In this document: positions 11,401 through 22,709 of the stretch, piece by piece | How positions within the stretch are numbered: the first letter of the stretch is position 1 | Layout of the letters: the number at the start of each line of letters is the position of its first letter | From: Aurifilum marmelostoma | Lineage: Eukaryota; Ascomycota; Sordariomycetes; Diaporthales; Cryphonectriaceae | Assembly (NCBI GenBank): GCA_027559495.1 | Contig: JAMXSV010000024.1 | Location: 558,001 to 622,000, forward strand | Reading direction: 5' to 3' | DNA: 64,000 bases | Notes under the pieces: model-generated | Database searches by the model: none | What the model saw: only the letters and a program-made list of their open reading frames with translations | What the model was told of the DNA's origin: nothing | Program-made: the position numbers and the translations under genes

Positions 11401-14400
11401 CCTACCTATCTCTGCAACTGGGACATCTCTGTCGGCACAGTGACCGGAGAATGCTCTGCTCAGTTCCTGACGACACTCATGTCAGGTGGCAAAGCTTTTG
11501 GGTTCACCTTCGATGACGAAGAGAATGCACTCATCCCTGCGTCTGCTATCATTCTCTACGATGTCACATTTCTTCGCGTGTCTGTGCAGAGCGTCAAGCT
11601 TTGGCTCCATGTCGAAGAAGCCGCTTTCCTGTTCTCGACCGGTACCATTGAGGTCAAGTACAATGATTGGGCGAGGTCTCATTACTCTAAAAGGGCCCAC
11701 GTCAAGATCCCCGAGATCGAGTTATCCTGTGTGAACGCCGAATCTGTCTCAAGGCATCGAGCACGGCCCAATGATCGAGTTGAACCTGATCTGTTGGTCC
11801 GGACCAGTGTCCATCTGGCAACTGTGGGACGCAAGTTTGACTTCTCAAACCAGCGCAGACTACAGCAAGAGCTTATCAGACGTGAAGACCAACGAACCCT
11901 GCGGACACCCTTTCTCGTCTTACCCGAACTCCTTGGAGAGCACGCCCCAGTCTCTGTTGAGCCACCAGCGCAGTCTGTACCCCCGATTCCCCAGCCAGTA
12001 TCTGCAGAAGAAATGTTGGATGACAAAGCCTCTTTTACAACTGGCAGCACGTCGCGGCGCTCGAGGGGCCTCAGGCATAAGGCGTCGTTTCTGAGTCTAA
12101 GCAGCTCGAGTGAGGGCAGCGTCAGAGGGCCGGCCTCTACTCGGCACTCGTATGCGTACTCAAAAACTCTAGAGGGCCGACAACCTATCACACCAGTGGA
12201 AAAACCTCATGCAGGGCCGCATATCTGGCATCGGAGGGAAGCATCAGGGTCGACTGACCACCGCTCGGCCTTTTATAGTGCACATGGTGACTTTGGTGAC
12301 TCCAGGGATCCGGTCCACAACACTGTTGCGTTTTCTAGCCAGTATTTCGCGCCTTACTTTCCCCTTGAGACAGTCCAGCCGGATGCAGCGGAGACTATTG
12401 TCCCCAGCATCGAAGCCGACGAGGAAAGTGACGACTCAAACAACAGCAGTTTTGATCTAGACGACATTGATCCGGCCGCATTGAAAGAAGACAGGGCCTA
12501 TTCCAGCGTTCTGATTGAACTCCCAACAGGCCTCACGAGTTTCGTGACCCCGGCCGCCGCGAGACATGTTGCATCGTTGATGGCAGCACTGCAGCTTTCT
12601 GAGCCAGAGGATGTGCTTGATGCTGCACAAATCGAAGCGATGACAGACATATTTGGGAAGCAAAAAAAGCGGAAGATGGATGGAGCCATCACCGACCTCC
12701 ATCTACGCATACCTCGAGCCAACTTACGCGTCCTAAACTCTTCTCAGCTTGATGCATCGGAACCCCCTGAAGAAGAGCAAGACCAGTACGATTTTGAGTT
12801 GGGTGACCTAGCTCTCACGACACGGACGGAGACATCGTGGACCGATCCTTTTAATACCAGCACCTTCCGCACTAGAAATTCTTTCCACTCAAGATTGGGT
12901 CTATTGGCTGTTTCGGCTGCAGAGAGGCTAGCTGCCCAACTCGATACCCACGCAGCTGTGAGGGCACGGATTGAAAATGTCATGATGTCAATGGGCTCCA
13001 AAGATGTCACCTATGTTGATGGCGATTTTGGCGCCATACATTGCAGCCTCTCATCCGAGAAGATCGAGTATCTTGCATCACTTGTCCACAGGACAACAAC
13101 ACTAGCCACTGAGCTTGGGAATGTTTTCACGCCCGCATTGTCGAGAGACGACAAGCTCACAAAGTATCTCATACACCGACTCGTTGCTGAGCGCCACACC
13201 GCTATAGACCCGGCGTTCTTGATCAGGCCGTCCGCGGTCCTGCGATCAGTAGATGACCACCTCCGAACGTATGATTCGTGGAAGCTCATCAGCCGGCTCC
13301 GACAGATATGGACAACGCTGGACCCTACCAAGCGTGATGCCCTGCGACTTGACTGTCTCGGGTCTGCACTCGATGTTCCAAGCGATGTTCGCCAGCAAGT
13401 TGTCACTGGGTTCCAATCTTGGAGCTGGGATGTTGGCGACATGGACCATACTGAGCTCATACAACACGTCTTTGGCAAGGTCTCAAAGGATCAGCCTGAC
13501 TCTTCGGCGTCGAGCTTGCCCCTCCTCGCTGTGATGCGCCTCCGCGATGTTCGCCTTGTACTTGATCCTGGTCCTAAACAGAACGAGATCATGTTCTCGG
13601 AAGTCACTACGAGATTCCAGGATAGGGGTTCGGTCAGTCCGCAAAACGACCTAGATGTTGAGAGTAAAGGAACAGATCGTGACTCAGTCATGGTGCTCAA
13701 TGTGTACTGTGGAGAAGCCGCCATAAGACTGAATTCGGATCTTCTTGAGCTCGTTGATGATATCCTCAGACTCCACATGAGGTTTCAAGATAAGGGACAT
13801 CAGCAGCCTGAGAGCCATCACGAAATCTCTCCATCCAAAACCGGCACAGCGATTCACATTGCCGTTGCTGTCAGCCGCGGGGAGCTCGCCTTCGATTCCA
13901 TTAATCTCAACGCTGCCTCCCTGGCGAGCGGTATGAAAGCATCTTTGCTTGTTAGGAATGTTCCTGGCGGCAGTCAAGATATGGATTTTGTGCTGGGCTG
14001 CGAAGCGGTGACCTCGAGGATACGGAGCCATGGCCAACTTCTCGGGGTCTTTCAACTTCGTGATCCGGCTGTCATCGTGTCCCACACACTCCAAGCTACG
14101 GAAAAGATTGACCGGCATACCATCAAGGCATCCGCAAACAGCAAGCAGCTCACGTTCTCGGTCGAACAGGACCCTACTGGTCTTCTGGAAGTTGTCGATC
14201 TCTTGGTCAAAGATGAGGCGGCACGACTAAACCGGTTGCTTGCGCAAATGCCTTCTTCGCCTCGACCAAAACAATCAGGACGGAAGATCCGAGATCGATT
14301 GTCTTCCTTTCGAGTCAATGTCGCAATGTTTCTCGACGAGTACCATGTCAGCATCCCGTTACTGCAGTCCCTCACGTATCGCATCTCTGGTGTTGTAGCC

Positions 14401-17400
14401 CGTGTTGCGACCGCCGCCAACTTCGGCAGAGAATGGATTATCGACTTTGATATCAAGGAGAATTCTCATGAGCTGCAAGCCCGGGTCAACAATCAATTGC
14501 GCTCCCTGTCGCTGTTGCAAATCCCGCCGCTGAACGGCCGAGTAAAGTATCGCGTGAGTGAGGGCGAGCGATCTATGTCAACTGTCGCCTCAGTCGAGCT
14601 CATCAAGCTGGATGCATCGTCGGTCTACAGCCTCCTCAGCGCTCTGAACCGCCCGGAATTTTCGAATGCGATCAATGACATCCAGGAGCAAGCCAAGGTT
14701 ATTCAGGTCCACATCCGGGAGACTTTCAACACTGGTATCAAGCCAGCGGTTGATGTGCAGTCAACACCAACAGAGCAGATACCGAGAGCACCTGTCGTCT
14801 ACGTGGTCCATGTGACTTTCGAGGGGTTGAAGATCTTTGGTAACTCACCACTCAAGTCTGGGGACGAGCCTCTAGCACACATATTGTTCGGCTTGGGCCG
14901 CATCCACTTGAGGATGACAAACCGTCCAGAACCAGCTCGGCCGATACTCAACAACCCAGAGATTCACATCGATTTGCAAGAAATCGAGTGGAAGATCGCG
15001 AGGGGTGTTGAAGACAACTTCCGGACTTGCGGCAGTGTAGCATTCAGCGCTCTGATCACAGCAACAGCGCACCTGGGCGAAGACGGCTCAGAGCAGAGAC
15101 ACTTCAACATCACCACCGATGGCTTTGACGTAACCCTTTCTCCTGAGACTATATCAACGTCCGTAGATGTGGCTGGGTATATGAATGACAAGATCAAGGA
15201 TCTAGACACTTCTCGCGAGCTCGAATTACTGCGGAAGCTGAGACAGTCAAGGCCGAAGATCACCTTGAACGATGATGAGCAAGAGGAAGAGGACGACTCG
15301 GACTTTTTCGACTCTTTCCTTTCATCGGCCAGGTACAACTTTGAGATCCGTAGGATGCAGATCGCCTGGCTTGTTCTCTCGGATACGCGAGAGTCGTCGC
15401 AAGGAAAAGAAGATCTGGTTTTCAGCTGGGACAGGATCCAGCTCGGGACCCGCACCGAAAACTCAGCCAGGCTGTCCGTTGAGAACCTCCAGGTGCAGAC
15501 AGTTCCTGCCGACCAAGACAAGAATCTGCGTCCGTCCAACTCTGCTTTGATGCCGGAGGTCGTATTCAATGTGGCCTATGTGTCCACGGCGAGTACTCGT
15601 CGAATGGCGTTCCAAGCCGTCGGCAAGTCTCTAGATTTGCACCTAACCTCCGGCTTCGTCATCCCTGTGGCACACATCGTCGACTCAATCAAGCTGTCCG
15701 TTGACAAGGCCAGGCAAGCGACTCAGCACTGGGCGCCGCCAAGAAGATTCAGTCATCAAGTTGAGATACCGACGCAAAAGGCTGCTCAACCACGCCGTAC
15801 GCTCTTGGGCAACAAGCGGATGGAATCCCTCCTACTTGATGCCGACTTCGCTGGAGCCAAGGTGTACTTAATCGCGAAGAAAGATTCTGACGATCCATCG
15901 CAATCATCTCGAGGCACCCGTGCCGGACTTGCTGGGAAATATGGACAGTTCACAAGCGATGACAGCGGTAAGGGCACCGTGATGAAATCCCCCGGTGTCG
16001 CGGTCAAGGTTGAGTATAGGGATTCTGGCAAAGATGACCCGTCGCTCTACGGCGAGCTCATGATTGACGCTTCCGACAACACCCTTCACCCGTCCTTTGT
16101 GCCACTCGTGATGGACCTCACTTCGAGCATCAAGGAGATTGTTGGCAGCAGCGATCCCGAGGAGAAGGCTGAGTCACCCGCGGCCGTCGCTACACCCAAG
16201 CCTGCCCAAGAGGACTACCTTCTTGATCCTAATGCTGTGATTGGGCGATTGAAACTAAATCTCGGTCTACGCATCTGCAAACAAGTCTTCACCCTCAGCT
16301 GTCAGCCAATTGCACGAGTCGAAGCCACCGCTTCGTTTGACGACGTATATGTAACCATCAACACTGTGGCTTCAGCTGATCAAGGCAAGTTCTTTGCCGT
16401 TTCTGGAGCGATCACCAATCTGCATGCTTCCGTCCGGCATGTGTACTCTCGAGAAGAGACGGGTCATTTCAAGGTGGACTCCATCGTGCTGTCGCTCATG
16501 AACAGCAAGCACGTGAGCGGCGTCAGCGGTTTATCCGCCATCCTGAAATTCAGCCCCGTGGGCGTGTCGGTGAACACAAAACAGCTGCAAGACTTCTTAC
16601 TGTTTCGAGAAATCTGGTTACCCAGAGACGTGCGCCAGACCACGTCGACAAGCCCGGTCGCTAAGCTACAGACGGAAACCTCCCAGGGGCACCTCGTACA
16701 GAGGTATCAACAAGTAGCCGCAACTGCAGCTTTCCCATGGACAGCCACGGTATCGATGGCAGCTCTTGAGATCAGCGTCGATCTTGGCCAAGCCATTGGC
16801 AAGTCAAAGTTTGCGATTGAAGAGTTCTGGATATCCTCAAAGAAGACAACAGACTGGGAGCAGAACCTCTGCATGGGATTTCAGAGAATTGGGATTGAGA
16901 GCCAAGGGCGTATGAGCGGGTTTGTGGCTCTGCAGGACTTCCAGCTGCGAACCTCAATCGAGTGGCCAGAGAGGCAACAGGCCCTGGTCGAAACGCCCAT
17001 GATTCAGGCATCCGTCACGTTCAGCCATTTTCGCGTCAAGGCTGCTTTCGACTACCAGGCCTTCCTTGTCGCCGACATCACCTCGCTTGACTTTCTCATG
17101 TATAACGTGCGACGATCACAGGACGAGTCGGGAGACCGGCTTGTTGCAACTCTCAATGGCGAGGCCGTACAGGTCTTTGGGACTACAACCTCTGCTGCCC
17201 AGGGCGTCGCTTTGTATCAAGCCTTCAAAAAGCTTGTAGCGGAGCGACAGGCCAGCTTCGAGACCTCACTCAGAGAGATCGAGAAGTTCATGAAACGAGG
17301 GTCCATCACATCGGCTACTGCTGTCGTTCAGAAGCCGTCCGTACCGAAGGCTCGAGACGACGAGATATTGTCCAAGGCGCCCATCTCCCTAGATACCGAT

Positions 17401-18264
17401 GTCGTGGTGACGCTCAAGGCCCTCAACCTGGGCATTTTCCCAACGACCTTCTCCGATCACCAGGTCTTCAAGGCGGAGGCAATGAACGCCCAAGCCCGCT
17501 TCGCAGCCTCTCTTGATGACCGCCGGATCCACAGCATACTCGGCCTCACCCTTGGCCAGCTACGGATCGGTCTCGCAGGGGTGAGGACTGCGGGTGCGCC
17601 CAAGGCCCTCAGCGAGCTCTCCGTCGAGGACGTGGTAGATTCTGCGACGGGGTCCCGGGGCGGGACCATTCTCAAAGTGCCCAAGGTCGAGGCCATCATG
17701 CAGACGTGGCAGGCCCCGGAATCGCCACAGATTGATTACATTTTCAAGTCAGCCTTCGAGGGCAAAGTGGAAGTCGGGTGGAACTACAGCCGTATATCAT
17801 ATATACGGGGCATGTGGGCAAATCACAGCCGATCGCTGGCACAGGCCTATGGAAGAGAGGTTGCACTGACCAGCGCGATCAAGGTATCTGGTGTCCTTCC
17901 GGAGCCAGCCCCATCCGCGTCTATCGGGTCCCAGCAGCAACAGCAACAGCAACAACAGGAGGAGAGGAGGAAGGAGGAGGAAGGAAAACAGGTCAAGGGC
18001 GGAGACAGCAAGGAGGAACAACGGGGCAAGATCACAGCCGAGGTGGACCTCCCACAGTCCAAGTATGAGTACCATGCCTTGGAGCCTCCCATCATCGAAA
18101 CGCCACAGTTGCGCGACATGGGCGAGGCAACACCGCCGCTCGAGTGGATTGGCCTGCACAGAGAGAGGCTACCGAATTTGACGCATCAGATTGTGATTGT
18201 CAGCTTGTTGGAGCTGGCCGGCGAAGTTGAGGATGCGTATAGCCGCATCTTGGGGAGCTCGTAA
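8406..18264 (+). CDS. csf1: Csf1, giant bridge-like lipid-transfer protein (one apparent frame break)
   Basis: Exon 1 is 8406-8458 and exon 2 is 8525-18264, with a 66-bp intron. The N-terminus has one membrane segment (about residues 18-45), then YGIYLDIQALQISLLGGRVF and RYHGNNETILIQKGYITW, which I recognise as the Csf1 signature. Csf1, with Vps13, Atg2 and Fmp27, forms rod-like proteins thought to move lipids between ER and other membranes; yeast csf1 mutants are cold-sensitive for fermentation and affect GPI-anchor synthesis. About 3,263 residues fit filamentous-fungal homologues. The reading frame changes by +1 at the CCCCC run 9996-10000: upstream NYGPWADRHRAELQRVFFP and downstream RVPTQFQLYVELDDEVTLR are adjacent conserved blocks with no plausible intron between them. 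A polyGln/Glu-rich patch lies near the C-terminus. The rest is free of stops. Confidence 0.9.
17932..17958 (+). repeat. CAG/CAA tract in csf1 encoding nine glutamines
   Basis: Mixed CAG and CAA codons in frame, followed by a Glu/Lys-rich segment; a disordered, likely length-variable insertion near the Csf1 C-terminus. Confidence 0.85.
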
Positions 18265-18503
18265 TTAAACACATGGCATGATTATTGCCATACGACACTC
18301 ACTCATAAGCAGGCATCCCGGGCAAGCGACGGCGTTATTTTTTATTTTATTTTTTTCTTTTCTTTTCTTTTGGGTCAAAGTCATAACTGGAGCTGTTTTA
18401 GCATCTGGGCCTATTTGGTATGCATTTTCAATGGGCATATGTCTCTTTTAATATATTTAATTCTCTATGAGCATCCATCCGCTGGTTCGATGTGTGTTTG
18501 TCT

Positions 18504-19885
18504 TTACCACCTAATCAGTTCGCCAAACCTATCAACAAAACATCCGCTGGCTAATTTTCCGTCGCCCAATTTCTCGATCAAGGGCAACAAGGCCTTCAGA
18601 TTTTCGTCACAAGTGATTGGGCCCTTGTCTTGTCCTTTCTGCGCCGGGGGCCCCTCCACAGGACCCGGATGGACATTGGCAAAACACACATCAGGAACAT
18701 CGATACTCAGACTCCTCAGCACAGCATTCAACGCCGCCATGCTCGCCCGGTAGGCATATGCCCCTCCCGACAAATTTCCAGCCACACTCCCCATACTGCT
18801 TCCCAGTATCACAGCCCTGGGCGGCGGATCTCTTGATGGCAGCGGCCCCGGAGGTTGTGTACTCTGCAAGGACGCTCGGCTGCCCTGCTGGCGTAGCTGG
18901 TCGAGCCACTCGGTGTTCCCGCCAAACGCGGCCGTCACCTCTTCCTGGCGTTCTTTGACCCAGTCTGCGTGGAGCTGCATGTGCGGGATCACAGCCTGCA
19001 CGAGCTGCAGGGTGCCGACGACATTGACATCGTAGGTGCGCCGCATCGTTTCGGCGTCCATGAAATCAAGGGCCTCGGCAGCCGTAAGGTCTCCTGGGAC
19101 GGCCTGCTCTGCCACGCCGGGGACGAGGCCACGTTCTGCGCCTGCGCAGTGGATCAACAACGACACTGGGCGAGGGTGGCGTTTCGGCTTCTTCTTCTTC
19201 CTTCCCTTTCCTGTCGTCGTTTTCGTTGCCGTTGTTGTCGTCGTCGCGGGTGCATACAGCCAGTTCTCGGCCCACGTGTCCAGTCGCTTGGCGCTTGCCG
19301 TGATGTCGAGCTGGACGAACTGCCCACGCCCTCCGATCGGGGTCTGCCACTTGAAACCTTTACCTGGCAGGCGCCAGGGGGACTTTGTCGACGCCCAGGA
19401 CGTCGTACTTGAGGTCTGGGGGAGGAAGGCGTACCGGCGGAGAAGTGTTTAAACAAGGCGAGGCCCAGCCCTGAACCAGCGCCGGTGATGATGATCAGGG
19501 GTGGGAGTTCGGGAGGCTCTTCGTCCTCTTCCTCTTCCTCCTCTTCTTTTTCCTCCTCGTCCATCTGGTACTTGGCTTCTTGTCCAATATAACTGTGCCT
19601 AGGTGTTGCTCCCGCAGCTGCTTTGTTGGCCCCTATCGGGCGGTCATACAACGATGTGGTAACACGCTCATTGGCGAGGAGAGCGTGATCTATCTGATCC
19701 GAGTAAGGAGGATATGCCAAGGGTGATGTTGGCGACGCCGCCATTAGGGCCTGCGATGCCGAGTGCGGACTGGCAAGGCCCCGGTCCGGGGAGTCGATGT
19801 AGTATGGGTTGGACCGGTTGCTATCCAGCCCCGTCAAGACGGGCGGCGGAGGCGGCGGCCTGTTGGGTGCATCAGCTAGGCCCAT
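18504..19885 (-). CDS. Short-chain dehydrogenase/reductase-like protein with two frame breaks and a substituted catalytic Lys
   Basis: A Rossmann-fold SDR of 459 residues if two one-base excesses are removed (CCCCC on the minus strand at 19418-19422 and 19377-19381). The first 130 residues are a Pro/Ser- and Glu-rich extension not typical of SDRs. Then come the cofactor loop TGAGSGLGLALFKHF, strand KYDVLGVDKVP ending in Asp (suggesting NAD preference), WRLPGKGFKWQTP, LLIHCAGAERG in place of NAG, and VILGSSMGS carrying the catalytic Ser. The active-site motif reads Y-R-A-S-M, with Met (codon at 18738-18740) where SDRs have Lys. It ends ...DRFGELIRW. Substrate unknown. It may be a pseudoenzyme, a decaying gene, or intact and mis-sequenced. 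It is convergent with csf1 (240 bp gap). Confidence 0.75.
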
Positions 19886-21054
19886 GGTGCTGATTGTTTC
19901 TGTGGTTGAGAAATTCGTGTTCTATATGGTGTTGTTGGTGAAAAGACACGGTCAAGTTGTGTTTGATTCGGCGATATCACGTTTCCAAGTTGCCACTCTG
20001 ACCGTAGGTGACGACGTTTATTTTCTCATATGAATCTTGTACTTTTCTTTCTTTCAGTCAGGAGAAGAGAAAGAAAAGAGAAGAAAAGAAAAGAAAAAGG
20101 AGTCTGTGTCTTTTTGAGAGTTTTATATCGGGGGGCCTTGATTAAAGTACGGAGGTTGTTGCGGCAGATTGTGTTTCAAAACGCCCGCCAGAGGGGGGAT
20201 CCACCCGCACGAACCTCAGCACTGACAGCCAAGAAGGGGGGCTCAAGACGCAGCGGACACATTTCTGGTTTGGACGAGAAACAACCCAGGACGACCTTCT
20301 TGGTTTTGGATTTCTATATTACCGTTCATGTCGGATCGTCCTTTCAATTGGTGCCGCGCTGTCAGAAAGGAGTTGTCCATCGCAGGTGGCTTGACTGTGC
20401 ACTTTGAGCTTAACGGAAGTGCACCAATCAGAACTGGTGTAAGACTGTGTAGGACTCTTGATTTGACCAAGTCTGGGGCACTCCTGTCTCGTCACTGTCT
20501 TTCCCTACTATGGACTGTTGATGGGAAACGACATATTGGATGGTGTGAGCGCCGACACTTGACATGGGGCTGCCAATTCCTGATGATACTCAAGGTATAG
20601 CACAGCAGGCTCTCTAGGCAAACTTCCCATGGCTGATTACTTCGTGTGTTCTGGACGATCCAGAGCACTTGCAGCTGAGTGTACGAAATGAGAAGAGGTC
20701 CGCTGTACAGCGCAGCCTACGAGAAGCATGCTTTGCAATCTCCAGAAACATCTACTCTACCTACATGCTAGGCTTGTGTAAGGTGGCGCAATTAGGTTGC
20801 TCACTAATTAGATCAATCACAGTCTCTCACTCAGTTGCACAGCAGCACTGTTGGTGTGTGTTTGTATGTATTGTGTGTTCGCGGAGCGCTCAAGAATCTA
20901 GACGAGACTTTGGCAGACGGTATCCCATGTCAATGCGACAACCATCTTCCGCTAAGTATCCCCTTGCATAGCCCACCGAAGCATCTCTTGGTTGCATTCA
21001 GTTATGTGTTTCGGCACGTTGGCAGGCAATGCAACCTGCCGTCCGTATTTTCCT
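19886..21054. other. Intergenic: SDR promoter and 3' side of the secreted-protein gene
   Basis: No supportable gene. Short plus-strand ORFs have no family features. Confidence 0.6.
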
Positions 21055-21366
21055 CTACTTCTTGCCCATGTTGGCAGCCTTGGACGTCTGGTTCAGGAAA
21101 ACGCCATGGACGGCGAGCTTCTCGTCGGCGCAGCAGACGAATTGCTACAGCAAAGGCAGGATTTCGGTTAGTCGTCGCGGTTCTCGAGGAAGATTGTTCT
21201 GGAAATAATTGGTTTAGACACTTACCCAAGCGTTGCTATCACAGTTGCCAATGCCAGCGCCGCAGGCCTGGGTGCTGCAGCCCCAGCAGCCTGGGATGCA
21301 GCAGTAGGACTCTGCAGCAGCAAAGGCCGTGAGAGAGGCGAGCATGGTGGTCTTGAAGAATTGCAT
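21055..21366 (-). CDS. Small secreted cysteine-rich protein (76 aa), family unrecognised
   Basis: Exon 1 is 21366-21226 (47 codons) and exon 2 is 21144-21055 (29 codons plus stop). The 81-bp intron has GTAAGT, a GACTAAC-type branch and TGTAG, and is phase 0. The product begins with a convincing signal peptide (MQFFKTTMLASLTAFAAAES), followed by a short mature chain of about 56 residues with eight cysteines spaced CC-x3-C-x2-C-x4-C-x6-C-x8-CC, then a Cys-free tail ending NMGKK. An even cysteine number and a secretory leader suggest a disulfide-bonded extracellular protein. The pattern is not that of hydrophobins (C..CC..C..C..CC..C), CFEM or defensins. Small size, single intron and isolation in a gene-poor interval are typical of candidate effectors or antimicrobial-like proteins in fungi, but that role is inference only. 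Neither exon exceeds 50 codons. Confidence 0.82.
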
Positions 21367-21537
21367 CTTTGCGATTGTGGTTCTGTTCTTGTTTGTGAAG
21401 TGTCGACTTGATAGAGTAGTGTCTTGTAGAGTGGCTGATGTCGAGAGTCTTGGTCTGCCAAGTTGTGTTATTGTTTTTTTCTGCCAGGAAGGGGAATGAA
21501 TTTTCTGCAGGTGTTAGAAGAGATCAAGCCTGCACTG

Positions 21538-21544
21538 TTAAATA
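21538..21544 (-). promoter_or_regulatory. TATA-like element upstream of the secreted-protein gene
   Basis: TATTTAA on the minus strand, about 172 bp before the ATG at 21366. Compatible with a TATA box and a long leader; weak evidence by itself. Confidence 0.3.
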
Positions 21545-22626
21545 GTATTGACAGTGGCTGTGAAGCTGAGCTTCCCTGCAAACAGCAAAGTTGATAGAGC
21601 AATTCACAACTCGATGACCCATTTACTTTGCTGAGTCAATGGATGTTTGTTGAAGCTTGAGGAGCAGTGGAGATTGTAAACACCTGGTGAAGGGATCCAT
21701 TCAAGCAGAAATATGTCAGGTAGATTCCTTTACCTTTCAAACCTTTAGGTACTTGAATGGCTGCGAAGGATGGCTTTCTCTAGTAGCTGCTTGATACGTA
21801 GATGCTGTCACTACCAAGAAGGTTGACCTGATGTGTGTAGGGTTGCCCACCCTGAGAGATTCTTCAATCAACATTTCAACACCATTCCTGTTCAACAAAT
21901 TACCTGAACCCAAGCCTAGTATCATCAAAGATATAATTTGAACTCAGAACAAAGAAATAGGTCCACGTGCAAAGTTTCCTTGGAGTCTCAAGGCGTGCGA
22001 GAATACCGTGCAATAATACAACTTGGACCATTTCTATCATGTCCTCTGCCAACAGTCATGAGACCACAGTACCTACAGGCCTCTGTTGACGTGCTATCTC
22101 CCATTTTCGAAGAATGTCAACAAGAGCATTGTCTGATTTTGATGGTGTGAACATAGTGGCCGACGGCACAGTCCTCTTGCTGCTGCTCCTACCTGCAGCA
22201 AAACGCAGCGCTTCAGCTTTGGAAATCTGCCCTCGAACAGTGACAGCTACATGGCCAAGAAAAGGCATCAACGTGAAGTTAGTATGCAAGTCATTGGCTA
22301 GTAGGAGACACAGCTGATACCCCAGCCCATCGCCGAAGCCGAGCGCCGAGACTGTCTTGTCTAGAGCGCCACGCCTCAACGAGCAAGTGCTGGTACTTTT
22401 CTATCTGATGCCTCATGGGCTATTGAGTTATTTTACTTGTCCTAATTAGAAGGTCAGAAGTACTAATTCACTTATACTCCTCAAAGAGTCTGACGGTGCT
22501 AATACCTGCGGCCCTCCGATTCAATCGCCGCTCGGATTGCCCGTCTGCCCAGCATCTACTTGCCCGTCTTCATACGACAAGCAGCCAGACACACAGACAA
22601 TTGAAGAAGTGACCTTGGACACAATG

Positions 22627-22635
22627 TATATATAA
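22627..22635 (+). promoter_or_regulatory. TATA box of the MFS transporter gene
   Basis: TATATATAA lies 75-83 bp upstream of the ATG at 22710, a good position for a core promoter with a short leader. Confidence 0.55.
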
Positions 22636-22709
22636 TTATCCGACACACCAGATCGCGCATATCCTGTGTTGCTCCATTTGAAGCCTGTCCCTACGGGATC
22701 AAAGCAATA

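Larger units (their letters stand above)
21367..22709. other. Divergent promoter interval (secreted protein / MFS transporter)
   Basis: About 1.3 kb, relatively AT-rich, no supportable gene. A minus-strand frame at 22056-22379 has some coding-like composition but no start context, partner exon or family signature, so I leave it unannotated. Confidence 0.6.

Noticed and set aside
19416..19434. GT..AG pair that would act as a 19-bp intron in the SDR gene and fix the first frame break
   Set aside because: Far below the minimum length for a spliceosomal intron and lacking a branch point; homopolymer error explains it better.
22056..22379. Minus-strand frame with somewhat protein-like composition
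   Set aside because: No recognisable family, no convincing start or splice partner; could be chance or a relic, not supportable.
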